From the NCBI GenBank assembly GCA_001767455.1, contig MELC01000073.1, positions 23,324 through 87,323 of the forward strand: a stretch of 64,000 nucleotides of DNA, in the 5' to 3' direction. This document shows positions 51,022 through 59,068 of the stretch, in pieces (positions within the stretch are counted from its first letter, which is position 1; every line of letters starts with the position of its first letter). The notes under the pieces were generated by a model that searched no databases, was not told where the DNA came from, and worked only from the letters and a program-made list of their open reading frames with translations. This DNA is from Acidobacteria bacterium RIFCSPLOWO2_12_FULL_66_21. GTDB taxonomy: Bacteria > Acidobacteriota > Vicinamibacteria > Vicinamibacterales > 2-12-FULL-66-21. Made by a program: the position numbers and the translations under genes.

Positions 51022-52683
51022 TCACTGTTTCACGTACACGTTCATCGTGATCGATACCGCCGGTCCGTTCGCGCGCGGAAGCGACTGCTTCATGCTTCCG
51101 ATCAGCACGAAGCCGGACGGCGCCGGCGAGCCCTGCGTCAGGAACAGGACCGAGCCGGGTGGGAACTGCGCGGGGTCTCCCTTGTCTCCCTTGTCCCCCT
51201 TCAGACCCTGAACGCCCTGGGCTCCTGCGGGTCCCGTTGCTCCAGTCGGTCCGGTATCGCCCTGCGGGCCCTGCGGCCCGACCGGTACGATGGCGCCTTG
51301 AGGTCCCTGGCCACCTGTCGCGCCCTTCTCACCGGCATCACCCTTCGCACCCTGCGAGCCCGTGTCGCCCTTGTCCCCTTTGGGCCCCTGCGGACCGGCT
51401 GGTCCCGGATCGCCCTTGTCCCCCTTCGGGCCTTGCGGGCCCGCGATTACCGGGAGCTGGACTCCGACGCTGATCGTGTCGGCCGCGACGTTGCCGACCG
51501 CGTCGGTCACAGCAAAGGTGAATGAGTACGTGCCCAGCGCCAGCGCGGTGGAGAGTGTCGGCGTGGTTGCAACCAGGAGCCCATCCGACGACCAGCTGTA
51601 CGTGTAGGGAGCGACGCCTCCCGTCGCAGACCCGGTTGCGGTGAACTGCGCGACGCCGAAGAGATCGGACGTGAGCGTCGCGTCCGCGCCCAGGGTGGCG
51701 GTGAGCACCGGCGGCGCGAGCATGTGATGCAGCGCCGAAGGCGCGCCGCTGCCATCGGACTGGCCCGCGACGACGTGGAGTCCGCTGCCGAGCACACCAC
51801 TCGCGCCCCATGAGTGCGCAGTGGGCATGTCGTCGGCGATGCTCCACGTGTTGGCGGCCGGATCGTATACCTCGACGACGTTCAATTGCTCGTACGCGTC
51901 TCCGCCACCCGCAACGTAATGACGGACGCCGCCGATGGCGTACACCCGTCCGTTGTACTCGGCCAGCTGCAAGGCATGCCTCGGCGTCGGCATCGGCGCC
52001 AGCGTCGTCCATGAGTTCGTCGCGACGTCGTAGGCTTCGACCGTCGCCAACGACTGGTTGTTGTACTGGCCCCACGCTCCGCCTACGACATAGATCCTTC
52101 CGCCGACACCCACCGCTCCAGCACCCATTCGCGCCGTCGGCATGGGAGCCAGATCGGTCCACGTGTTGCCTGTCGGGTCGTACACACGGAGCTTTGCGAT
52201 CTTTGCAGTGTTGGAGGCACTCATGCCGCCCGCGACGTACAACCGGCCACCGAGAGTCGTCGCTGCCATTCCGGCTCCCGGCTCGGGCAAGGATTTGCCA
52301 GCAGACCAGGTGTTGGAAACGGGATCGTAGATCTGCAGCAGAGCAATGTTGGAGTACGGGGCGGCGCCACCCGCGACGTACAGCTTGCCGAGCAACACGC
52401 CGCAGCCGGCCGCATAAAGCGGCGTCGGTATGTCAGCGATGCGCGTCCATGTGTCGGTGGCAGGGTCGTATGAGTACCCCGTCGGCGTCCGGTTGATCGA
52501 ATCGGCCAGTCCACTTGCGACATACAGCTAGCCGTCGATCACGCCCGACACGGGGCCCGTACTTGGCGAGGGTAGCGGCGCGGCGGCGGTCCACGTCTGC
52601 GCTGCCGCGGGCCGGGCGAGCGCAATTACTGCGGCCACGGCCACTACGAGTGTTTTCGCACCCGAAAAGTGTGCAGTCGGCAT
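51022..52683 (-). pseudogene. Secreted Kelch-PKD-collagen-like protein, interrupted by in-frame TAG
   Basis: The frame runs 553 codons with one TAG at codon 52 (52530-52528). Before it: signal peptide (TLVVAVAAVIALARPAAAQ) and the start of a Kelch blade ending GVIDG; after it LYVASGLAD continues the blade, where homologues have Lys (AAG). Then five Kelch repeats ([20 protein letters not shown] motifs), a PKD-like domain ([11 protein letters not shown]), a Gly-X-Y collagen-like stretch ([19 protein letters not shown] and more) and a C-terminal tail-collar-like end ([18 protein letters not shown]). Either a nonsense mutation killed it or the codon is read through. The phased boxes at 52717-52790 lie upstream. 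Confidence 0.75.
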
Positions 52684-52716
52684 GGGAGGCCCTCTCGATT
52701 GAAGATGTGTGCTCGA

Positions 52717-52790
52717 ATTCTCAGCCCTGAGGTAAACTACCCGCTCCCCCGACAGCCCGGCTATTGGCAATCGATGGCAATTCGTGGCGA
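52717..52790 (-). promoter_or_regulatory. Phased TTGCCA boxes, copy 2
   Basis: Minus-strand reading gives CGCCAC, TTGCCA, TTGCCA on a 10-bp period (52790-52764) and then GTAGTTTACCTCA, matching the first copy. It sits between the Kelch gene and the broken helix-turn-helix gene, the usual place for a divergent autoregulated operator. Confidence 0.5.
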
Positions 52791-52818
52791 AGCGCCGCTT
52801 CCCGACGATTGAATACGA

Positions 52819-53586
52819 ATGACAGGCATGTCCGACCCGGAACGTCTGGACTCGTGGAAGGAGATCGCGCGCCACCTGCGTCGCGACGTCACCACGGCGA
52901 TCCGATGGGAGCGCGACCGCGGCCGCAATGGACCGGCTGCACCGGTTTTCCCCTGACGGGCGGCTGCTCTGGTCGTACGCGCCCGAGGATCGCCTGTCGT
53001 TCCGCGGCGGTGGCCGAGCATGCTGATCACGTTTGACGGCGCCGGCCGCCGGCTCGGGACGTTCGTCAACTCCGGCTGGATCGCCGTTTCGGCCGGCACT
53101 CCCGACGGACGGCACCTCGTGCTCGCCGGCATGAGCAACGCCCATCGGTCCTACTTTCTCGCGGTGCTCGACGCGGAACGGCCGACGGGAACCTCGCCCG
53201 AGGCGGCAGGGTCGAGCACCGAGTGCGTGGGCTGCCCGCCCGGCGGCCCGCTGCATTACTACGTATTCCCGCGGGCGGACATCAGCGCCCAGTTCGCGTA
53301 CCCGCTCGACCCGCCAAGTCTGGTCCTGTTCGGCGACGGCCGGATCCAGGTGCAGGTCCTGGAGACGTCGGGCCCGGCGGTCGGCGCCACGATCTACGAC
53401 TTCGGGAGCGACTTTGACGTTGGTCGCGTGCGCGTCAGCGACTCGTTCGATGAGTGGCATCGCCGCCTCGAGTCTGCCGGCACGCTGCGCCATCCGGTGC
53501 GCGAGTGTCCCGATCGGCAGCATCGCGAGATCCGCCACTGGACGCCGGACGCGGGGTGGCGGATGGTGCGCACGGACGTGAGATAG
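52819..53586 (+). pseudogene. Degraded helix-turn-helix regulator of the SWKEIA family
   Basis: The start MSDPERLDSWKEIARHLRR and DVTTAIRWERDRG is the N-terminal helix-turn-helix of a family common in Acidobacteria (normally SWKEIAxHLxRDVRTVQRWE). The frame ends after 45 codons, then a piece MDRLHRFSPDGRLLWSY in another frame, then a longer piece with ITFDGAGRRLGTFVNSGWIA through AIREI-like C-terminal WTPDAGWRMVR. So at least two deletions or frameshifts have destroyed the gene. It would have encoded a DNA-binding protein with a C-terminal propeller-like domain. Confidence 0.75.
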
Positions 53587-53689
53587 GCGGCGGACTCTTC
53601 TCTGACCTGCGCCTGGCTGGACGGGGTGACCCTGCGGGGGCTTTCATGGTAAAAAGGCTGGTGGCCTTCAAGGAGAAGGGAGCCTACTG

Positions 53690-54289
<600 letters not shown>

Positions 54290-54292
54290 ACA

Positions 54293-54470
54293 GTAGGCAG
54301 CAGGCAGCCGGGCAGGCAGCAGGCAGCGGGCAGCAGGCAGTGAGTCACACTGCAAGTGGCTATGTGTCTGTGCTGTCCCCTGATGCAGCAGGCAGGAAAA
54401 GTTCGTGGCTCGCAGGTCGCGACTCGCAGCTCGTCTGCCTAGCTGCGAGGCGCGAGCGGCAAGCCACGAA
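54293..54470. repeat. Heptamer arrays (GCAGGCA type and GCTCGCA/GAGCCAC type)
   Basis: GTAGGCA, GCAGGCA and related units fill 54295-54352. A second, partly inverted array of GTGGCTC, GCAGGTC, GCGACTC, GCAGCTC with GAGGCGC and AAGCCAC complements fills 54402-54468. Between them is a unique-looking 50 nt. No gene is seen in the 190-bp gap between convergent sod and the selenoprotein gene. Confidence 0.87.
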
Positions 54471-54480
54471 CATCCCGCGG

Positions 54481-54963
54481 CTAACTTCCGTCTCCGAGTT
54501 CCTGTATCGCGCGGTCGATCTCTTCGGGCGAGGGATATTCGTCCTGCCGTTCCGCGACGAACGAGTAGCGGATCTTCCCTGACCGATCGATCAGGAACAC
54601 CGCCGGGTGCGCGGTGTTCCAAGCATCGAGGCCGATCCGGCGCCACACTCCGTACGCTTTCAGCACCTTGCGCGACTCGTCGACGAGGATGTTGAACCTC
54701 AGCCCGGTTTCCTCGATGTAGCGCTTCACCGCCTCCGGCGACTGTGCCACGACGGGGACGATCTGCACGCCGCGGGCGGCGTATTCAGCGGAGCGGTCTG
54801 CCAGTTCACCGAACCGGCGGCGGCAGTTCGGTCACCATGTGCCGCGATGAAACGCGAGCAGCACCGGTCCTTTCTCGAGCAGCCGCGCGAGCGACCACAC
54901 GTCCCCCTTCTGTGTGGGCAGCTCGAACATCGGCGCGACGGCGAGGGGGGAAGGGTGAGACAT
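54481..54963 (-). CDS. Selenoprotein: peroxiredoxin-like thiol oxidoreductase with UGA-encoded Sec44 (UxxC)
   Basis: Read with TGA as Sec the gene encodes 160 residues: FELPTQKGDVWSLARLLEKG, then VLLAFHRGTW-U-PNC, then GVQIVPVVAQSPEAVKRYIE, GLRFNILVD, TAHPAVFLIDRSGKIRY. This is an AhpC/TSA thioredoxin-like fold where RGxWCPxC is expected and the first Cys codon is TGA (54834-54832). Sec44 replaces the peroxidatic cysteine; Cys47 resolves. Both halves are coding and match one fold, so the TGA is not a normal stop. The ATG overlaps the moeA stop (TGATG). No selABCD gene is in the window, so the decoding machinery must be elsewhere. Peroxide or thiol reduction is the likely role. Confidence 0.9.
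54800..54834 (-). promoter_or_regulatory. Bacterial SECIS element of the selenoprotein gene
   Basis: On the mRNA, UGA is followed by 13 nt, then GCCGGUUC, loop GGU, and GAACUGGC: an 8-bp stem with one G-U pair and a G-first triloop. The loop starts 21 nt after UGA, within the spacing used by SelB in bacteria. A competing 6-bp pairing CCGAAC/GUUCGG is also possible. Confidence 0.85.
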
Positions 54964-56183
54964 CAGAACAGCTTCACTTCCACCATCTCGCCCGCTTCGA
55001 CGATGTCGGTCTGCGCGGGGATCTCGATGTAGCCGTCGGCGTGCGCCATGCTCGTGATGTCGCCGGAGGCCTTGAAGACCGGCTCTGCGGTGCCGCCGAC
55101 GATGCGCACCGTGTAGAACTGATGACGTCCGGTCGTCGAGACGATCCGCCGGGAGAGCGGCACATTGACGGTGTGCGGCCGGTACTCCGGAAGACGTGCC
55201 ATGCGGCGCAGCAGCGGCACGAGCAGCATGTACGCGTTCGACAGGCATGAGGTGGGATAGCCCGGCATGCCGAGCACCGGCTTGCCGCCGACGCGTCCAA
55301 ATACGGTCGGTTTGCCCGGCTTCACCGCGATGCCGTGGAAGACGACCTCGCCGATCTGCTGGAGCGCATCCCTGATGAGATCGCGCTCGCCGACCGAGCT
55401 GCCGCCGGAGAACACGATGACGTCGTTCGACGCCGCGCGTTCGATGGCCGCGGTCAGCTCCGGCAGGGTATCGGGAGCGATCGGACCGGTGACCGCCAGG
55501 CCCCCGTGCGCCTCGATGATGGCGGTCAGCGTGAAGCGGTTGATGTCGTAGATCTGGCCCGGCCCCAGCCTCTGGCCGGGTTCCACGATCTCGTTGCCGG
55601 TCGACAGGATCGCGACGCGCGGTTTCGCGAACACCTCGACGTCGACCGATCCGGTGGCCGCAAGCGCGCCGATGCGGCTGGCGTTCAGGACGTCCCCCTT
55701 CGCGAGCACCGTCTGTCCCTCGACCATGTCGGCGGCGCGCCGGCCGACGTTCTGCCGCGGGTAGACCGGCGTGAAGATCCGGACGTCGTCCTCGCCCGGG
55801 CCCTTCCCGGTCTCCTCGACCATCACCACGGCGTCGGCGCCCGACGGCATCGGCGCGCCGGTGGCAATCTCGACGCACTCGCCGGACGACACACGGCGTA
55901 CGCCCACCTGTCCCGTGTACACCTTCTCGATCGATCGCAGCACGCGCGGGTCGTACTTGCCGGCGCCGAACGTGTCCTCGGCGATCACTGCGTAGCCGTC
56001 CATCGCCGCGCGATCGAACGGCGGCACGTCCGAGGTGGCATGCGCATCCCGCGCCAGCACGCGGCCGTTCGCCTTCTCGATCGCCAGCCGCTCGACACGG
56101 TCGATCGCCACTGCCTGCTCGAACAGCAGCCCCAGGGCCTCGTCGAGGGAGATCGTTTCGCGAATCGGCCGCATGGTGGTCAT
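54963..56183 (-). CDS. moeA: Molybdopterin molybdotransferase
   Basis: A 406-residue MoeA. Signatures: DVPPFDRAAMDGYAV, IATGAPMPSGADAVVMVEE, VAILSTGNEIVEPGQ, VFSGGSSVGERDLI and GKPVLGMPGYPTSCLSN. It inserts Mo into adenylated molybdopterin. Overlaps moaB by 4 nt (ATGA) and the selenoprotein gene by 1 nt. Confidence 0.96.
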   Translation of the reverse strand: MTTMRPIRETISLDEALGLLFEQAVAIDRVERLAIEKANGRVLARDAHATSDVPPFDRAAMDGYAVIAEDTFGAGKYDPRVLRSIEKVYTGQVGVRRVSSGECVEIATGAPMPSGADAVVMVEETGKGPGEDDVRIFTPVYPRQNVGRRAADMVEGQTVLAKGDVLNASRIGALAATGSVDVEVFAKPRVAILSTGNEIVEPGQRLGPGQIYDINRFTLTAIIEAHGGLAVTGPIAPDTLPELTAAIERAASNDVIVFSGGSSVGERDLIRDALQQIGEVVFHGIAVKPGKPTVFGRVGGKPVLGMPGYPTSCLSNAYMLLVPLLRRMARLPEYRPHTVNVPLSRRIVSTTGRHQFYTVRIVGGTAEPVFKASGDITSMAHADGYIEIPAQTDIVEAGEMVEVKLF

Positions 56184-56677
56184 CGCGTGAGCTCCCTCAC
56201 CACGTGTCCCACCTCGGGGAGGATGAGCTTCTCCATGGCGAGCCGGACCGCCTGCTCGGCGCCGGGGAGCGAGAACACGGCGGTGTGCGCGATCGAGCCG
56301 GCGCACGCGCGGCTCAGCATAGCCGCGGAGCCGACCGCCTCGTAGCTGAGCATGCGGAACAGCTCGCCGAAGCCGTCGAGCCGCTTGTCGACGGCCGACA
56401 TGATGGCTTCGTAGGTGCTGTCGCGCGCGGTAATCCCCGTGCCGCCGGTGGTGATGATCACCTGGACCGCCGTGGCCTGCCTTCGTACGATCTCGCGCAC
56501 CGCGCCGGGGTCGTCGTGCACGATGGCGCGTCCAGCGACCTCGTGTCCCGCCGTCGTCAGCATCTCCACGATCGCGTTGCCGCTCGCGTCGGTCTCCGGC
56601 GTGCGCGTGTCGCTGATCGTGAGGACAAAGCACGTCACCGACGCGGGGGCTGCTTTCCGGTGGAGGGCCACGGACAT
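56180..56677 (-). CDS. moaB: Molybdopterin adenylyltransferase (MoaB/Mog family)
   Basis: A 165-residue protein with FVLTISDTRTPETDASGNAI, VIITTGGTGITARDSTYEAI and FSLPGAEQAVRLAMEKLILP, the MoaB/MogA consensus. It adenylates molybdopterin before MoeA. First gene of the moaB-moeA-selenoprotein operon. The upstream gap to the family-3 glycosidase is filled with heptamer repeats. Confidence 0.94.
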   Translation of the reverse strand: MSVALHRKAAPASVTCFVLTISDTRTPETDASGNAIVEMLTTAGHEVAGRAIVHDDPGAVREIVRRQATAVQVIITTGGTGITARDSTYEAIMSAVDKRLDGFGELFRMLSYEAVGSAAMLSRACAGSIAHTAVFSLPGAEQAVRLAMEKLILPEVGHVVRELTR

Positions 56678-56698
56678 TGGTGGATTATATGGACGTTA

Positions 56699-56812
56699 AC
56701 TCCCAACCTCCAACTCCCAACTCCCAACCCCGGCGTTGGGAATTGGGCGTTGGGAATTGGGCGTTGGGAGTTTGCCCTTGGGCGTTGGGCTTTGGGAGTT
56801 GGGAGTTGATAA
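56699..56812. repeat. Heptamer array (AACTCCC / AATTGGG / CGTTGGG type)
   Basis: Four or five AACTCCC-type units are followed by about ten complementary GTTGGGA/AATTGGG/CGTTGGG units, so the array folds back on itself. It lies between divergent moaB and the family-3 glycosidase, ending 10 nt before the latter's ATG. Confidence 0.92.
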
Positions 56813-56821
56813 GATCCCCCC

Positions 56822-58660
56822 ATGCACTCCTTCAAACCTCTGTTTTCAGCGTTCGCCCTGGCGCTCCTGGCGGGCGCGCTCGTGTTCGCCCAGCAGAAAC
56901 CCTCCCCGCTGGCGCTCGACAAGGACGGCGAGAAATGGGTCCAGGCGACGCTGAAGAAGATGACGCTCGACGAGAAGGTCGGGCAGATGCTCGTGTCGTC
57001 GTTCCAGTCGAGCTTCATGAGCACGGAGTCGAAGGAGTTCGACGCCCTGGTCAAGGTGGTGCACGAGTATCACATCGGTGGGTTTCACGTCTTCGGCGCG
57101 TCGGAGCGGGTGCCCGGCGTCCTGCTGAACCCGACCTACGGCAGCGTCACGCTCGGGCAGCCGCTCGAGGCCGCGTCGCTCCTCAACCGTCTCCAGGCGA
57201 TCGCGAAGGTGCCGCTGCTGAACACGGCGGACTTCGAGACCGGCGTCGGGTTCCGCATCATGGGCGCGACGGACTTTCCGCGCATGATGGCGTTCGGCGC
57301 GGCGCGCGACGAGAAGCTCGCGTTCGAGGCCGGGCGCGTGACGGGCGAGGAATCGCGCGCGCTCGGGGTGCAGCTGAATTTCGCGCCGGTGGTCGACGTC
57401 AACAACAACCCGCGCAACCCCGTCATCAACACGCGATCGTTCGGCGAAGATCCGGATCTCGTCGGCCGTCTTGGGTCCGCCTGGGTCCGCGGCATGCAGG
57501 CCGGCGGCCTGATGGCGACGCTGAAGCATTTCCCCGGCCATGGCGACACCGACGTGGACTCGCACCTCGGCCTGCCGATCATCAACCAGCCGCGCGCGCG
57601 GCTCGACAGGATGGAGCTGCCGCCGTTCAAGGCCGGCATCGCCGCCGGAGTGGACGCGATCATGACCGCGCACATCGAGATGCCCGCACTCGATCCGGCG
57701 CCCAACACGCCGACGACGCTGAGTCAGCCCATCGTGACGGGACTGCTCCGCAAGGAGCTGGGATTCAACGGACTCATCTACACCGACTCGATGGGCATGG
57801 CGGGCGTGAACGCGATGCACAAGCCGGGGGAGGCCGCGGTGCTCGCCGTCAAGGCGGGCAACGACGTCGTCCTGCACTCGCCCGACGATGCGGCGGCGTT
57901 CGCGGCGATTCGCGACGCGGTGAAGTCGGGCGAGATCGCGCAGGCGCAGATCGACGCGTCGGTCGAGCGCATCCTGCGCGCCAAGGCGCGTGTGGGCCTG
58001 CACCGCAACCGGATGGTCAATCTCGAGGCGATCGGCAACATCATCGGGACGCGGGCGAACGAAGCGGTCGCCGACGAGGTGAGCGCGCGATCGATCACGC
58101 TCGTCAAGGACGAGCGGAACCAGGTGCCGCTCCGCCTGCCGGTTGACGCGCAGATCCTGTACCTGTCCGTGCTCGACTATCCGTCCGGCTGGCGCATCGC
58201 GGCGCCGAGCCGCACATTCATCCCGGAACTGCGCCGGCACTGGCGCAACGTGACGTCGATCGAGCTGTCCGATCGCACAACGCCGGGGGAGCTGGAGCTG
58301 GTCCGTGCGATGGCGCCGCGCTACGACGCCGTCGTCGCGTCCGTGTTCGTGCGCGCGGCGTCGGCCAGCGGCCGGATGGATCTCGCGGAGCCGATCCAGC
58401 GGCTGCTCCAGGGCATCGGCCGCTCGCGCAAGCCGTTCGTGACGGTGTTCTTCGGCAACCCGTACGTCGCGACGTTCATGCCCGATCTGCCGGCGGTGCT
58501 GCTGACCTACGATTTCTACGACCGCGCCGAAGGCGCCGCGGTGCACGCGATCGCGGGGGATGCGGCGATTGGCGGGCTCCTGCCGATCGCGTTGCCCGGG
58601 TTCGCCGCCGTCGGTTCGGGGCTGGACCGCCCGGGGCCCCGGCAAGGCTCGACGCGCTGA
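56822..58660 (+). CDS. Secreted glycoside hydrolase family 3 protein (beta-N-acetylhexosaminidase-like)
   Basis: A 612-residue protein with signal peptide ([13 protein letters not shown]). The GH3 barrel is complete: [61 protein letters not shown] with the NagZ-type catalytic Asp-His loop, and [12 protein letters not shown] with the nucleophile Asp. A second C-terminal domain (about 430-600) follows, longer than cytoplasmic NagZ (about 340). Probably releases GlcNAc from peptidoglycan or chitin outside the cytoplasm, feeding nagA and the ROK kinase at 12.5-14.5 kb. Confidence 0.92.
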   Translation: MHSFKPLFSAFALALLAGALVFAQQKPSPLALDKDGEKWVQATLKKMTLDEKVGQMLVSSFQSSFMSTESKEFDALVKVVHEYHIGGFHVFGASERVPGVLLNPTYGSVTLGQPLEAASLLNRLQAIAKVPLLNTADFETGVGFRIMGATDFPRMMAFGAARDEKLAFEAGRVTGEESRALGVQLNFAPVVDVNNNPRNPVINTRSFGEDPDLVGRLGSAWVRGMQAGGLMATLKHFPGHGDTDVDSHLGLPIINQPRARLDRMELPPFKAGIAAGVDAIMTAHIEMPALDPAPNTPTTLSQPIVTGLLRKELGFNGLIYTDSMGMAGVNAMHKPGEAAVLAVKAGNDVVLHSPDDAAAFAAIRDAVKSGEIAQAQIDASVERILRAKARVGLHRNRMVNLEAIGNIIGTRANEAVADEVSARSITLVKDERNQVPLRLPVDAQILYLSVLDYPSGWRIAAPSRTFIPELRRHWRNVTSIELSDRTTPGELELVRAMAPRYDAVVASVFVRAASASGRMDLAEPIQRLLQGIGRSRKPFVTVFFGNPYVATFMPDLPAVLLTYDFYDRAEGAAVHAIAGDAAIGGLLPIALPGFAAVGSGLDRPGPRQGSTR

Positions 58661-58705
58661 GTACCCGGCTGGCACGTCCCGCTTGCGTCCGCCAGGGCAC
58701 TTGAT

Positions 58706-58731
58706 ATAGAACTTCGATATTGGAGTTCTAT
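58706..58731 (+). promoter_or_regulatory. Inverted-repeat operator of the padR-permease operon
   Basis: ATAGAACT and AGTTCTAT are perfect inverted repeats with a 10-nt centre (TCGATATTGG). They lie 5 nt before the padR ATG and overlap the likely promoter, the usual site of PadR autorepression. Confidence 0.75.
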
Positions 58732-58735
58732 TTCA

Positions 58736-59065
58736 ATGGCCGATCACCCGACGGAGCTGCTGAAAGGCACGCTCGACCTGCTCATCCTGCGAACGCTCCA
58801 GCTGGCGCCGCTGCATGGAGCCGCGATCGCCGACCGGATTGCGCAAACCACCCGTGGAACGTTTCGGGTCAAGGCGGGGTCGCTGTTCCCGGCGCTCCAC
58901 CGGCTCGAGCAGAAAGGGTGGCTCGACGGGGTGTGGGAGACGTCCGCTGACGGCCGCCGCGTGAAGTCCTACGCGTTGACACGCTCGGGACGGAAGCAAC
59001 TCGAAGCCGAGAAAGCGAACTGGCGTCGGATCGTCGGCGCGATGTCGCAGGTGCTCGAGGGCTAG
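58736..59065 (+). CDS. PadR-family transcriptional regulator
   Basis: A 109-residue PadR: LLKGTLDLLILRTLQLAPLHG, the recognition stretch FRVKAGSLFPALHRLEQKGW, and a C-terminal dimer helix (KQLEAEKANWRRIVGAMSQV). The permease gene follows after 3 nt. It is a typical repressor of an adjacent ADOP-type permease; the ligand is not known. Confidence 0.94.
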   Translation: MADHPTELLKGTLDLLILRTLQLAPLHGAAIADRIAQTTRGTFRVKAGSLFPALHRLEQKGWLDGVWETSADGRRVKSYALTRSGRKQLEAEKANWRRIVGAMSQVLEG

Positions 59066-59068
59066 CCC

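Noticed and set aside
49022..52530. Genome-wide TAG recoding to explain both in-frame TAG codons
   Set aside because: Sod, padR, the ADOP permease, the PIN-like gene and alanine racemase all end at TAG right after complete domains, so TAG is a stop in this organism. Local mutation or readthrough is left as the explanation.
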